Assembly: GCF_026020075.1 (NCBI RefSeq)
Contig: NZ_CP102772.1
Coordinates: 1,550,001 to 1,614,000, forward strand
Reading direction: 5' to 3'
Length of the DNA: 64,000 nt
Source: Bosea sp. NBC_00550
GTDB taxonomy: Bacteria; Pseudomonadota; Alphaproteobacteria; Rhizobiales; Beijerinckiaceae
Shown: in pieces, positions 8,564 to 17,884 of the stretch
Layout of the letters: every line of letters starts with the position of its first letter
How positions within the stretch are numbered: position 1 is the stretch's first letter
The notes under the pieces: generated by a model
The model's input: only the letters and a program-made list of their open reading frames with translations
Database searches by the model: none
What the model was told of the DNA's origin: nothing
Translations under genes and position numbers: made by a program

Positions 8564-9658
8564 TCACTTCACCTGCTGGTAGTTCTGCGCGTTGAACGCG
8601 TCGAACGGCAGCTCGGCGATGCGGAACCAGAGCTGCTCCTTCTTCCAGTACGGCAGGAAGGAATCGTAGAAGGTCTTGAAGTTGGGGTTGCTGGCCGCGA
8701 GCTCGCCATACATCGCGTAGGCTTCCTTGAACGCCGCCGCCATCACCTCCTGCGGGAAGGGCCGCAGCTCGGCGCCGGTGCCGGCCAGGCGAATCAGCGC
8801 ATCGGGATTGTGATGGTCGTATTTCGCGAGGCAGAGCGCGTTGGCCTCGGCGCAGGCCGCTTCGACGATCGCCCTGTAGGATGCGGGCAGCTCGTTCCAC
8901 TTGTCCTGGTTGGCGAGGAAGCTGACATTGGCGTTCCCCTCCCAGAAGCCCGGATAGTAGTAGTACTTCGCGACCTTCACGAAGCCGAGCTTCTCGTCGT
9001 CATAGGGACCGGAGAACTCGACGGCATCGAGCGTGCCGCGCTCAAGCGCCGGGTAGATGTCGGCGCCGCCGATGGTCTGCGGCACGACGCCGAGGCGCGC
9101 CATGATCCGCCCGCCGAGGCCGGCGATGCGGAACTTCAGGCCCTTCAAATCCTCCAGCGACTTGATCTCCTTGCGGAACCAGCCGCCCATCTGCGCGCCG
9201 GTGTTGCCCGACGGGATGGTGTAGACGTTGTAGCCCTTCATGAAGGCGCGGCAGAGTTCGAGGCCGCCGCCCTGATAGAGCCAGGCGTTCTGCTGGCGGG
9301 CGTTGAAGCCGAAGGGCAGCGAGGTCTCGAAGGCGAAGGCCGGGTCCTTGCCGATATAGAAGCTCGCGAGCGTGTGGCTGCACTCCACGGTACCGTTCTG
9401 CACGGCATCGAGCGCCTGCAATGCCGGAACGATCTCACCCGGCGCAAAGACCTGGATCTGGAAATTGTTGTCGGTGGCTTCGGCCACGCGCTTCGCGACA
9501 TGGGTCGAGATGCCGTAGAGCGTGTCGAGGCTCTTCGGATAGCTCGAGGTCAGGCGCCAGGAGACCTTGGGCTGTGACTGGGCGATAGCGGGGGCGGCGA
9601 TGGCCGCGCTGCCGGCCACGCCAGCGCCCGCGACCTTGACGAAACGACGGCGATCCAT
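8564..9658 (-). CDS. TRAP transporter solute-binding protein, TakP-like
   Basis: A 364-residue periplasmic DctP-family protein. The N-terminus MDRRRFVKVAGAGVAGSAAI is a twin-arginine signal ending near AIAQ. The mature part (KVSWRLTSSYPKSLDTLYG, GNTGAQMGGWFRKEI, GGADIYPALERGTLDAVEFSGPYDDEKLG) follows the TakP pattern, a family known to bind 2-oxo acids. No DctQ or DctM membrane subunit is encoded nearby, so it must work with distant partners or another way. It interrupts the usual SPOR-nagZ neighbourhood. The ligand is inferred from family resemblance only. Confidence 0.88.
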   Translation of the reverse strand: MDRRRFVKVAGAGVAGSAAIAAPAIAQSQPKVSWRLTSSYPKSLDTLYGISTHVAKRVAEATDNNFQIQVFAPGEIVPALQALDAVQNGTVECSHTLASFYIGKDPAFAFETSLPFGFNARQQNAWLYQGGGLELCRAFMKGYNVYTIPSGNTGAQMGGWFRKEIKSLEDLKGLKFRIAGLGGRIMARLGVVPQTIGGADIYPALERGTLDAVEFSGPYDDEKLGFVKVAKYYYYPGFWEGNANVSFLANQDKWNELPASYRAIVEAACAEANALCLAKYDHHNPDALIRLAGTGAELRPFPQEVMAAAFKEAYAMYGELAASNPNFKTFYDSFLPYWKKEQLWFRIAELPFDAFNAQNYQQVK

Positions 9659-9790
9659 GGGTAACCTCCAGCTTTAAGACGAGCGCCCGACGAGCGGAGC
9701 GGCTTCTGTTGTTGGGAGGCTACTCGCATGGGCCGGCCGGCGAAACAAGCACGGCCCCGCATCGTGCCATGCGTCGGATTCAAAGCAGAA

Positions 9791-9824
9791 CGGCGGCACC
9801 CTGCCGGATGCCGCCGCCCTTTTT
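9791..9824. terminator. Possible intrinsic terminator
   Basis: An 8-bp perfect stem (CGGCGGCA/TGCCGCCG) with a 10-base loop lies 20 bp past the SPOR gene's stop. The run of five T follows it on the plus strand, whereas the minus-strand exit is TTCTGCTTT. It may end SPOR transcription or block antisense readthrough. Confidence 0.4.
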
Positions 9825-9844
9825 CCAAGTCGTTTCGCGCGGCG

Positions 9845-11422
9845 TCAGTTCTTCGCGATGAAGCACTGTCCGCCGGCAGCCTGCAGCGCCGTGCACATCG
9901 AGGAGGCATCCTCGCGGGAATAAGGGCCGACGCGCAGGCGATAGACGGTCTTGCCGCCAGCCAGATCGGTCTTGCGAACGATCGGCGCCTGCCCGCCCAG
10001 CTGCTGCGGATATTTGCGCTGGAGCGCCGCGAAGGTCGCACGCGCTTCGGACTCGCTGCCCGGCGCGCCAAGTTGGACCACGAAGTCGCCCGTGCCGGCC
10101 CGGATGGCTGCCGTCGCCGGAGCCGGCGGGGCAGCGGCAGGTGCCGGAGCCGCGCTGGCGAGCCGCAGCGGAGCGGCCGGCGTCGTCGCGGCCGGCGGTG
10201 TCGTCGCGCGCTCCTGGACCTTGGGGGCGGCCGGAGCGGCGGGTGCTGCCGCCGTGGTCGGGCGCTGTGCCGCGGGCAGCGTGCTCGAAGGCGCGTTGCC
10301 GATCGAACGGGTCGGCGCCGAGCCGGTCGCGATCGGTTGGTCGACCGCCACGGGGTTCCCGGCCGGCGTGCCATCGGGGCGGATCGCGACCGTGCGGACC
10401 CTGCGCGGCTCGCCAAGCCCCGGAACCGGCGGCATCGGGGTCAGGCCGGGCTCGGCCGGCGTGATGCTGCGATCGGGTGCAGTCGGGGCAGCCGCCAGCG
10501 CGGAGCCGGATCCCGGCATGACGACGCGGGGCGGCATCGAGCGGGCAGCCTGCTGGACGTCGACCGGCTGCTCCTCGTTGTTGACCATCTTGCTCTGGCC
10601 CTGCGGAGCCTCGGCACTGCGCTCGTAGATCTGCTTGTTCTGGTTGGGGATCTCGGCTCCGCCGGGATTGGCCGGCTCGACCTTGACCGGGCCGCGATCG
10701 GCCGCGATCACCGGCGGCTGGCCGTTGTTGGCTGCGGAACCGCCGCCGCGCAACGCGAAGGTCGCGCCGACACCGATGAGGCCGACGGCGATGACGGCCG
10801 CAGCAGCCCAGAGCCCCTTGCGCGAGCGGCGCGGCTCCAGATCCGGCAGGTCGTCCTCGGCATATTCATGGACCGGGGCGCCGTACTGGGCCTGCGCATA
10901 CTGATGAGGGGCAGGCTCATCGTCATAGGCGGCCGGCATCGCATGCGCCCGGGCTTCCTCGTCGAGGTCGCGGACCGGCGCAGCGCCCTGCATCGGCACC
11001 GGCCGCGCATACGGCACGGGCTCGGGCTGATCGAAATCGTCGTACTGCGGCGCGATGTAGGCTTGCTGCTGCACCGCCGGAGCGGCCTCGGGGCGCTTCG
11101 GCTCCGTGCGGCGCAGCAAAGCCTCGAACTCGTCGAGCGCGCCGCGCAGTTCGGCCGGCGGAGCTGCCGGCTCGGGGACGTCCGGGGCCGGCGCCTGCGG
11201 CACGACCTCGAAGCTCGGCTCGTGACGCATCGCCGGACGCGGTGCTTGCGCGCGGCGCTCGGCGAAGATGTCCTTCAGCGGATCGTCCTGGCCGACGATG
11301 CGGGTCAGCTCCGCCAGCGGATCGGGCGACTGGCCGGGACGCGGCGCCTGCCCGGCTCCACGAAGCTGACGCTCAAGATCTTCGAGATCGAGCGCGAAAC
11401 GATTCCTAGCGGGCTCACTCAT
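9845..11422 (-). CDS. SPOR domain-containing protein
   Basis: A 525-residue envelope protein. The N-terminal half (about 1-195) is polar and probably cytoplasmic. A single membrane helix follows (GLWAAAAVIAVGLIGVGATFAL, about 207-228), then a long Pro/Ala-rich periplasmic linker. A C-terminal SPOR domain of about 80 residues (FVVQLGAPGSESEARATF to GGQCFIAKN) should bind denuded glycan strands at the septum. The ATG at 11422 (MSEPARN) was chosen; ATG 11434 is an alternative. It lies next to argS as in other alphaproteobacteria. Confidence 0.88.
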   Translation of the reverse strand: MSEPARNRFALDLEDLERQLRGAGQAPRPGQSPDPLAELTRIVGQDDPLKDIFAERRAQAPRPAMRHEPSFEVVPQAPAPDVPEPAAPPAELRGALDEFEALLRRTEPKRPEAAPAVQQQAYIAPQYDDFDQPEPVPYARPVPMQGAAPVRDLDEEARAHAMPAAYDDEPAPHQYAQAQYGAPVHEYAEDDLPDLEPRRSRKGLWAAAAVIAVGLIGVGATFALRGGGSAANNGQPPVIAADRGPVKVEPANPGGAEIPNQNKQIYERSAEAPQGQSKMVNNEEQPVDVQQAARSMPPRVVMPGSGSALAAAPTAPDRSITPAEPGLTPMPPVPGLGEPRRVRTVAIRPDGTPAGNPVAVDQPIATGSAPTRSIGNAPSSTLPAAQRPTTAAAPAAPAAPKVQERATTPPAATTPAAPLRLASAAPAPAAAPPAPATAAIRAGTGDFVVQLGAPGSESEARATFAALQRKYPQQLGGQAPIVRKTDLAGGKTVYRLRVGPYSREDASSMCTALQAAGGQCFIAKN

Positions 11423-11518
11423 GGTACGATCCATTCCAGCACAAGCCGCCTCCCCTACGGAGAAAGCGATAACCCGCGCGGTCAACCTGACCTTGTGCGC
11501 GCCGCCGGAAAGCGTCCG

Positions 11519-13285
11519 TCAGCGCATCTCTTCCGGCGCCGCAACTCCGGCGACAGCCAGACCGGAAGCAAGGACGCTGCGCACTGCATGCACAAACGCC
11601 AATCTTGCCAAGGTCGACTTTCGATCAGTTTGATTAACGAACCGTAATTGCGGCGAGTCTTTGCCCTTGTTCCACAAGGAGTGGAAAGCGCTCGCCAGTT
11701 CGTGCACGAAGAATGCCACGCGGTGCGGCTCATGCGCCGCCGCAGCGGCTTCGATGATTCGCGGATAGGCCGCGAGCGACTTGACGATGCCGACCTCGGC
11801 CTCGTCGGTCAGGATCGAGAGGTCGGCCTGCGCCAGGGCCTCCGGCGTAACCTCGAGATCGGGATAGACCTCGCGCGCCTGCCGGAAGATCGAGGCGCAG
11901 CGCGCATGCGCATACTGGACGTAGAAGACCGGGTTGTCCTTCGACTGCTCGACCACCTTCGCAAGATCGAAGTCGAGGGTCGCGTCGTTCTTGCGGAAGA
12001 TCATCATGAAGCGCACGGCGTCGCGGCCGACCTCGTCGATGACCTCGCGCAGCGTCACGAAATCGCCGGAGCGCTTGGACATGCGCACCTGCTCGCCATT
12101 GCGCAGCAACCGCACGAGCTGGCAGAGCTTGACGTCGAGCGCACCCTGCCCGTTGGTCACGGCCTTCACCGCCGCCTGCATGCGCTTGACATAGCCGCCA
12201 TGGTCGGCGCCCCAGACGTCGATCATCTCGGGGAAGCCGCGGACGAACTTGGAGCGGTGATAGGCGATGTCGTTGGCAAAATAGGTGTAGCTGCCGTCGG
12301 ACTTCAGCAGCGGCCGGTCGACGTCGTCGCCGAACGCGGTGGCGCGGAACAGCGTCTGCTCGCGATCCTCCCAATCCTCGTCCTTCTGGCCCTTCGGCGG
12401 CGGCAGGCGGCCCTCATAGACGAGGTCGCGCGAACGCAGGTCCTCGATCGTCTCGGCGACCGCATCCTTGTTGCCGTCGATCTTCTGCAGGGAGCGCTCT
12501 GAGAAGAAGATCTCGTGGACGACACCGAGCGCCGCGAGATCGTCGCGGATCATCGCCATCATGCCGTCGATGGCGGCCTTGCGGACCAGCGTCAGCCACT
12601 CGGCCTCCGGCTTGTCCTTCAGCGCCGGGCCATGCGCCTTGGCCAGCGCCTCGCCGACCGACTTCAGATAATCGCCCGGATACAGCCCTTCCGGAATGGC
12701 GCCGATATCCTCGCCCAGAGCCTCGCGGTAGCGCAGGAAGGCGGAGCGGGCGAGCACGTCGACCTGCGCGCCGGCATCGTTGATGTAATATTCGCGGGTG
12801 ACGTCATGCCCGGCGAAGGCGAGCAGGCTCGCCAGCGCATCGCCGAACACCGCGCCGCGGCCATGGCCGACATGCATCGGCCCGGTCGGATTGGCCGAGA
12901 CGTACTCGACATTGACCCTGGGCTCGGGCTTCGGCGTGCCGCGGCCGTAATCCAGCCCCGCTTCGATCGCTGTCTTGAGCACCGCCGTGAACACCGCCGG
13001 CTGCAGCGTCAGGTTGATGAAGCCGGGGCCGGCGATCTCCGCCTTGGTGATTTCCGGGTCCTTCGAAAGCTCCTCGACCAGCAGCGTTGCCAGTGCGCGC
13101 GGGTTCGTGCCGGCATCCTTGGCCAGCACCATCGCCGCATTCGTGGCGAGATCGCCATGGGCCGGGTCCTTGGTCGGCTCGACCACGACGCGCGCGAGAT
13201 TGAGGCCGGCCGGGATCGCGCCTCGTTCGGCCAGAGCCGAAAGCGCGGCGTGAAGACGGGCGGAATAGATCTCGAACAGGTTCAT
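11519..13285 (-). CDS. argS: Arginine--tRNA ligase
   Basis: A class I aminoacyl-tRNA synthetase of 588 residues. It has the N-terminal Add1 domain ([12 protein letters not shown]..), the HIGH-like [18 protein letters not shown] following NPTGPM, and the KMSKS-equivalent RMSKRSGDF. The C-terminal anticodon-binding domain ends [18 protein letters not shown]. The ATG at 13285 gives the standard N-terminus; a GTG three codons upstream is possible. It lies between dgt and the SPOR gene in a conserved run. Confidence 0.97.
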   Translation of the reverse strand: MNLFEIYSARLHAALSALAERGAIPAGLNLARVVVEPTKDPAHGDLATNAAMVLAKDAGTNPRALATLLVEELSKDPEITKAEIAGPGFINLTLQPAVFTAVLKTAIEAGLDYGRGTPKPEPRVNVEYVSANPTGPMHVGHGRGAVFGDALASLLAFAGHDVTREYYINDAGAQVDVLARSAFLRYREALGEDIGAIPEGLYPGDYLKSVGEALAKAHGPALKDKPEAEWLTLVRKAAIDGMMAMIRDDLAALGVVHEIFFSERSLQKIDGNKDAVAETIEDLRSRDLVYEGRLPPPKGQKDEDWEDREQTLFRATAFGDDVDRPLLKSDGSYTYFANDIAYHRSKFVRGFPEMIDVWGADHGGYVKRMQAAVKAVTNGQGALDVKLCQLVRLLRNGEQVRMSKRSGDFVTLREVIDEVGRDAVRFMMIFRKNDATLDFDLAKVVEQSKDNPVFYVQYAHARCASIFRQAREVYPDLEVTPEALAQADLSILTDEAEVGIVKSLAAYPRIIEAAAAAHEPHRVAFFVHELASAFHSLWNKGKDSPQLRFVNQTDRKSTLARLAFVHAVRSVLASGLAVAGVAAPEEMR

Positions 13286-13320
13286 TGCGGCCACGGTTGC
13301 GGAAGGAAAGCCGCCCGGCC

Positions 13321-14574
13321 CTATCGCAGCGAGGGGGTGGCGTCAAACAGGCGCCGGTGCTCGTCCAGTGCGTACCAGTCGGTCATGCCGGCGATATAGT
13401 CGGCGATCCGCCGCGCACGACGGTGCTCGTCTAGGGGGTCGCAGCCTGCCGCCCATTCCGCCGGCATCGCGTCAGGGTCGGCGCTGAACCGCGCGAACAG
13501 ATCCCGCACCACCTGCGCGGCCTGTTCGCGGATCGGCGCGATGCGCGGATGGCGGTACATGTTGGGATAGAGGAAGCCCTTGATGTCGCGGTCCGCGGCC
13601 TCGATCGCCGGCGAGAAGGCGACGACCGGCCCGTCAGCCCGCCGTATCGCGTCGGCATCCACAGGCGCCAGCACCGTCAGGCGCTTTTGCGATTCACCGA
13701 TCACGTCCTCGACAAAGCGCGTGATGACCCTCCGGACCAGTTCGTTGGTGGCACGCGCCCGCTCCAGCCCCGGATGCAGCCGCTCGATCTCGTCCAGCAG
13801 ATCCGCCAGGAACGGCACGGCTCGCAGTTCGGCATGGCCGAACAGCCCGGCCCGCAGGCCGTCATCGATGTCGTGCGCGTTATAGGCGATGTCATCGGCC
13901 AGCGCGGCCGCCTGCGCCTCCGCCGAGGCATAGCTGTCGAGCCAGAGATCCTGGCGCTGCTGATACTCGACAATCGCGACCGGGATGCCGGCCTTCGCAT
14001 AGCGCGCGGTCGGCTGCCCATGGGCATCGAGCAGCGGACCGTTATGCTTGACCAGCCCTTCCAGCGTCTCCCAGCTCAGGTTGAGCCCGTCGAAATCGGC
14101 ATAGCGCCGCTCCAGCCGCGTCACGATCCGCAGCGTCTGCGCGTTATGGTCGAACCCGCCGAAGCCGGCCATGCACTCTTCCAGCGCATCCTCGCCGGTA
14201 TGGCCGAAGGGCGTGTGGCCGAGGTCGTGAGCCAGCGCCAGCGCCTCGGCGAGATCCTCGTCGAGGCCTAGCGCGCGGGCGAGCGCACGGGCGATCTGCG
14301 CCACCTCGATCGTATGCGTCAGCCGCGTGCGGTAATGGTCGCCCTCATGCGAGACGAAGACCTGCGTCTTGTGCTTCAGCCGCCGGAAGGCGGTCGAGTG
14401 GATGATGCGGTCGCGGTCGCGCTGGAACTCGCCGCGCGTCGCGGAAGCCGGCTCGGCGACGAGGCGCCCGCGGCTCCTGCTGGAGCGGCAGGCATAGGGC
14501 GCGCGCCAGCGCTCGCCGGGTTCGGCGCCGGGCGCAGGAGAAAAGCCGAAAGGCGGGCTCTGTGGATGCGGCAT
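13321..14574 (-). CDS. dgt: dGTP triphosphohydrolase-like protein
   Basis: An HD-domain enzyme of 417 residues that hydrolyses deoxynucleoside triphosphates to the nucleoside and tripolyphosphate. The HD metal site is visible as [21 protein letters not shown], then [18 protein letters not shown]. Other family blocks are [22 protein letters not shown] and [15 protein letters not shown]. The length and these motifs fit the shorter dGTPase-like subfamily common in alphaproteobacteria. It is transcribed away from erpA, so the two share a divergent promoter region of about 100 bp. Confidence 0.95.
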   Translation of the reverse strand: MPHPQSPPFGFSPAPGAEPGERWRAPYACRSSRSRGRLVAEPASATRGEFQRDRDRIIHSTAFRRLKHKTQVFVSHEGDHYRTRLTHTIEVAQIARALARALGLDEDLAEALALAHDLGHTPFGHTGEDALEECMAGFGGFDHNAQTLRIVTRLERRYADFDGLNLSWETLEGLVKHNGPLLDAHGQPTARYAKAGIPVAIVEYQQRQDLWLDSYASAEAQAAALADDIAYNAHDIDDGLRAGLFGHAELRAVPFLADLLDEIERLHPGLERARATNELVRRVITRFVEDVIGESQKRLTVLAPVDADAIRRADGPVVAFSPAIEAADRDIKGFLYPNMYRHPRIAPIREQAAQVVRDLFARFSADPDAMPAEWAAGCDPLDEHRRARRIADYIAGMTDWYALDEHRRLFDATPSLR

Positions 14575-14673
14575 GGCTGCCCCGTCGCGGCCCCGTGCTT
14601 GTAGAGGCGCTCCGGGGCCATTACCTTTGCGGGCAAGCAGGGTGCAAGGAGCATCTGCCCGAGGAGCCTGATC

Positions 14674-15024
14674 ATGTCGACCGATCTTGCGGTCAACCCG
14701 CGCGGCATCGCGGTGACCGCGAACGCCGCCAAGCGGATTCTTTCTGTGATGGCCAAGGAGCCACCGGGCTCGATGCTGCGCGTCAGCGTCGCCGGCGGCG
14801 GCTGCTCCGGCTTCCAGTACATCTTCGACGTCGATCGCGAGCAGGCCCCGGACGATCTCGTCATCGAGCGCGACGGCGCGACCGTGCTGATCGACGAGAC
14901 TTCTCTCGATCTGCTCGAAGGTTGCACCATCGACTTCGTCGACGACCTGATCGGCCAGTCCTTCCGCATCACCAACCCGAACGCGACGAGCTCCTGCGGC
15001 TGCGGAACCTCCTTCGCCGTCTAG
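14674..15024 (+). CDS. erpA: Iron-sulfur cluster insertion protein ErpA (A-type carrier)
   Basis: A 116-residue A-type Fe-S carrier that hands clusters to apo-enzymes. The three conserved cysteines are present: GGGCSGFQY and the C-terminal [11 protein letters not shown]. The start ATG follows an AGGAGC site. It diverges from dgt, a pairing common in Hyphomicrobiales. Its last 4 bp overlap the end of the oppositely oriented HD-GYP gene. ErpA is preferred over IscA because no isc or suf genes are adjacent, but sequence alone does not separate them fully. Confidence 0.92.
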   Translation: MSTDLAVNPRGIAVTANAAKRILSVMAKEPPGSMLRVSVAGGGCSGFQYIFDVDREQAPDDLVIERDGATVLIDETSLDLLEGCTIDFVDDLIGQSFRITNPNATSSCGCGTSFAV

Positions 15025-16133
15025 GCGGCGGTCCCGGTTCGACGGCCCGAAGCCGTCGTGGCTTCGGCCTGCCGGCCCAGCCTGGCTGCGGAGGCCGCCA
15101 CGATCACCTCTCCGAAAACCCGCACCAGATCGAGATCGAGCTTCTCCGCCATCCCGACCAGAATGGCATAAGCCTCTTCAGGGGGTTTGGGTGCCCTGTA
15201 GGATCGCCGCTCGATCAGGGCGGCATAGATGTCGCAGATCGTGATGATCCGGACCGGGTCGGGAATCTGACCCGCCCGCAGCCCCTGCGGATAGCCGGTG
15301 CCGTCGAGATATTCGTGGTGCGAGAGCACCGCAGCCAGAACCATCGGGGCAAATCCCCCCTGCGCCGTCAGCATCTCGTGCCCGATGCGCGGGTGTTGCC
15401 GGATGATCTCGTGTTCTTCGGCGCTCAGCTTGCCCGGCTTGCGCAGGATATCCAGCGGAATCCGAGCCTTTCCGATATCGTGCAGCACCGCCGCGCCGGT
15501 GATCAGCCTTCGGTCGGCCTCGCCGAAGCCAAGGCGATGCGCGAAGGCGGCGGCCAGGCCTGAGACCAGCAGGCAATGCTGGTAGGTTGCATCGTCGTGC
15601 TGCCATACGAGATCGAGCCAGGCGTCGAGATCGCCGCCTTCGGCCGCCCGGTTGAGAGCCTCGACGCTGTCGTCGATCGCCGAGGCCGGCAAATGACCGC
15701 CGCTCGCAGCCGTGTCGAGCAGGTCGCCGAGGGCAGCGGAGGCAGCGATGAAACGGCGGTGCAGCCCGGCGGGCGCGTTCGCCGCGCCCGGGCCTAGCAT
15801 CGCATCGACCTTGTCGAGCAGGACGGCGCGCGGCGTTTCGGCCGGCAGGATCGCCGTCGCGCCGAGCGCATTCGCCTGCGTCTGGCAGCGCGGCGACATA
15901 TCCCTCAACAGGAAGAGGCAGGGCGTTCCTGCTTGCCTATAGGGTGTAAGCGCAAGACGCGCCGCTTCGATGGTTTCCCGCCTCGACAGATCGAGATCAG
16001 CGACGAGCAGGCGGCCCGGTTGAGAGCCCGTGCCCGCGAGCTCGCTCAGATCGCATGGCCGGCACGATCCCCAGAGGGAGAGCGTGCGCTGCAGCGACTG
16101 GCGCCGACCATCGTGATCGCTGACGAGGAAAAT
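15021..16133 (-). CDS. Degenerate receiver domain fused to HD-GYP phosphodiesterase; probable ATT start
   Basis: The C-terminal two thirds is an HD-GYP domain ([13 protein letters not shown], then [14 protein letters not shown]), predicted to hydrolyse cyclic di-GMP. The frame continues upstream of the first ordinary start (TTG at 15908) and encodes a receiver-like fold: [22 protein letters not shown] with a candidate phospho-Asp, and [13 protein letters not shown]. No ATG, GTG or TTG occurs in that frame between the stop at about 16190 and 15908. An ATT at 16133 lies 8 bases after a perfect GGAGG, so I place the start there (370 residues). The usual receiver Lys is missing (AILPAE). Starting at 15908 would give 295 residues and cut the receiver in half. 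Confidence 0.75.
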   Translation of the reverse strand: MFLVSDHDGRRQSLQRTLSLWGSCRPCDLSELAGTGSQPGRLLVADLDLSRRETIEAARLALTPYRQAGTPCLFLLRDMSPRCQTQANALGATAILPAETPRAVLLDKVDAMLGPGAANAPAGLHRRFIAASAALGDLLDTAASGGHLPASAIDDSVEALNRAAEGGDLDAWLDLVWQHDDATYQHCLLVSGLAAAFAHRLGFGEADRRLITGAAVLHDIGKARIPLDILRKPGKLSAEEHEIIRQHPRIGHEMLTAQGGFAPMVLAAVLSHHEYLDGTGYPQGLRAGQIPDPVRIITICDIYAALIERRSYRAPKPPEEAYAILVGMAEKLDLDLVRVFGEVIVAASAARLGRQAEATTASGRRTGTAA

Positions 16134-16141
16134 GACGAGGG

Positions 16142-16146
16142 CCTCC
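16142..16146 (-). promoter_or_regulatory. Ribosome-binding site deciding an ATT start
   Basis: On the minus strand this reads GGAGG, followed by an 8-base spacer and then ATT at 16133-16131. It is the only strong Shine-Dalgarno sequence near the 5' end of the receiver/HD-GYP frame. Confidence 0.55.
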
Positions 16147-16277
16147 GAAGAGGCCCCATCATAGCCGTGCCAATTGAGGAACCGTAAAAGCTACGGCGCC
16201 ACTTCGCCTAATCGCCGAAAAATCGGCGCCAGCAGGCCGGCGAAACGTCCGATCGCGAGATTATGCTTAGCCGTTCG

Positions 16278-16892
16278 TCAATGCGAAGCGGCGGGGCCGC
16301 CCTGTTCCAACCGGATCTCGGCTGCCATCAGTCCCTTGGGACCGGGCCCGTAGCGCACCAGCACGGCCTGCCCCGGGATCAGCTCGACGAGACCGTAGCG
16401 CCGCAGCGTCTCCATATGGACGAAGATGTCCGGCGCGCCTTCACCCTTCGAGACGAAGCCGAACCCGCGCAGCCGGTTGAACCACTTCACCACCATGCGC
16501 TCGAGACCGCTCGTCGGCGTCACCGCGACATTGGTGCGGGCCATAGGCATTTCGGAAGGATGCCGCCCGGCCGAGGTGTCGATCGAGAGTACGCGCACGG
16601 CCTGGCGGCCCCGCGCCTTATCGATCACTTCGAGTACGATGCGAGCACCCTCGGCTATGGTGTTGAATCCATCGCGCTTCAGGATCGTGACATGCAGCAG
16701 GATATCGGTGCCGCCCGACTCGGGAACCACGAAGCCGTAGCCCTTTGAGACGTCGAACCATTTGACGTAGCCAGCGACCTCGACGGCGATTTCCGCCGCT
16801 TGGCTGCTCGGCCCATCGAGCCTTACGACACGATTGAGTGATTGGATGGGACCCATCGGTGGCCGCCCGCTCTCACCGAATTCGTCGGACAT
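16278..16892 (-). CDS. Tandem cold-shock domain protein
   Basis: A 204-residue nucleic-acid-binding protein with two cold-shock domains. The first, about residues 35-100, contains [21 protein letters not shown] and ILLHVTIL. The second, about 133-198, contains [21 protein letters not shown] and [13 protein letters not shown]. Each has the RNP1 (K-GYGF / R-GFGF) and RNP2 (LLHV / FVHM) motifs. Double CSD proteins of this size are typical of alphaproteobacteria. The gene stands alone, with about 190 bp upstream before the divergent LysE gene. Confidence 0.92.
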   Translation of the reverse strand: MSDEFGESGRPPMGPIQSLNRVVRLDGPSSQAAEIAVEVAGYVKWFDVSKGYGFVVPESGGTDILLHVTILKRDGFNTIAEGARIVLEVIDKARGRQAVRVLSIDTSAGRHPSEMPMARTNVAVTPTSGLERMVVKWFNRLRGFGFVSKGEGAPDIFVHMETLRRYGLVELIPGQAVLVRYGPGPKGLMAAEIRLEQGGPAASH

Positions 16893-17078
16893 GTACCGCT
16901 CACCCCCATGCGCAACGCTTGATTCGCGCCATCAAGATAACACCGCTGTGGGTTCGGGCTACAGCCCGCATCAGGTCGTCCACATCAACGCATCGGGCCG
17001 CTGCGCGTGCAGCGCTGATCGAATCGCCGGCTGCGTGCTAGTTTGTCGCCAGCGCCCGATACATGCCGCCGAGGCCCC

Positions 17079-17708
17079 ATGCTCGATCTGTCCACGCTCG
17101 CGCTCTTCACCGCCGCGGCGGCGGTGCTCACGGCAACGCCGGGGCCGGACATGCTGCTTATCGCGTCGCGCAGTCTCGGCCAGGGGCGGGCGGCCGGCTT
17201 CCTCACCTATGCCGGCATCGCGGTCGGCAGCTATCTGCAGGCCTTCGCCGCGGCGTTCGGCCTGTCGCAGCTCTTCATCCTCGTACCGACGGCCTATGAC
17301 GTGCTGCGCTGGCTGGGTGCAGCCTATCTCGCCTATCTTGCCTGGACGACCCTGCGCTCGCAGGCGCTGCTCTTCGCGCCGGGCCGTGTGCCGGCTGTCT
17401 CCTTGCGAAGGATATTCCTGCAGGGGCTCTGGACCAACCTGCTCAACCCCAAGATGGCGCTCTTCATGCTGGCGCTGCTGCCGCAGTTCCTGAAGCCGGA
17501 AGCCGGCTCCATCGCGCTACAGGTCATGGTCCTCGCGACGATCCTCAACGCGATGGGCCTAGTCACCAACGGCCTCGTCATTCTGACCGCGAGCCGGCTT
17601 GGCCGCGCGCTCGCCTCCCGCCCACATCTCGCGCGCCTGCCGCAGAAGCTGATGGGCGCGGTGTTCGGGGCGCTGGCGGTGAGGCTGGCTGTGGCGTCGC
17701 GGGAGTGA
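17079..17708 (+). CDS. LysE/RhtB family exporter
   Basis: An inner-membrane amino-acid exporter of 209 residues with about six hydrophobic segments. The LysE/RhtB signature TATPGPDMLLIASRSLGQGRAAG is near the N-terminus, and GLWTNLLNPKMALFMLALLPQF is the second hallmark (conserved NPK). The ATG at 17079 gives the standard start; the upstream extension is not conserved in kind. The substrate cannot be told from sequence. It diverges from the cold-shock gene and is followed by a secreted hydrolase. Confidence 0.9.
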   Translation: MLDLSTLALFTAAAAVLTATPGPDMLLIASRSLGQGRAAGFLTYAGIAVGSYLQAFAAAFGLSQLFILVPTAYDVLRWLGAAYLAYLAWTTLRSQALLFAPGRVPAVSLRRIFLQGLWTNLLNPKMALFMLALLPQFLKPEAGSIALQVMVLATILNAMGLVTNGLVILTASRLGRALASRPHLARLPQKLMGAVFGALAVRLAVASRE

Positions 17709-17884
17709 CGAGAAGGCAAGGACAGCGCTTCGGATGGGGCGCGGTTCGATCACCATCGCGGGAAGGGGGCGATTTGGTAACGGCGCTTCTGCGATCATGC
17801 TGGCGGCACTCGATCCAATTTGCGCGCCCGCTATGCTTTACAGTGCCGGCAACGCGCTGCCGCTTGGAAGGTCAGGCTGGAATC

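Noticed and set aside
9728..11647. Plus-strand open frame of 639 codons
   Set aside because: Antisense to the SPOR gene; Arg-rich translation, no domain.
15933..16187. Plus-strand 84-codon frame opposite the receiver region
   Set aside because: The minus strand encodes the receiver domain of the HD-GYP protein in this stretch, which explains it better.
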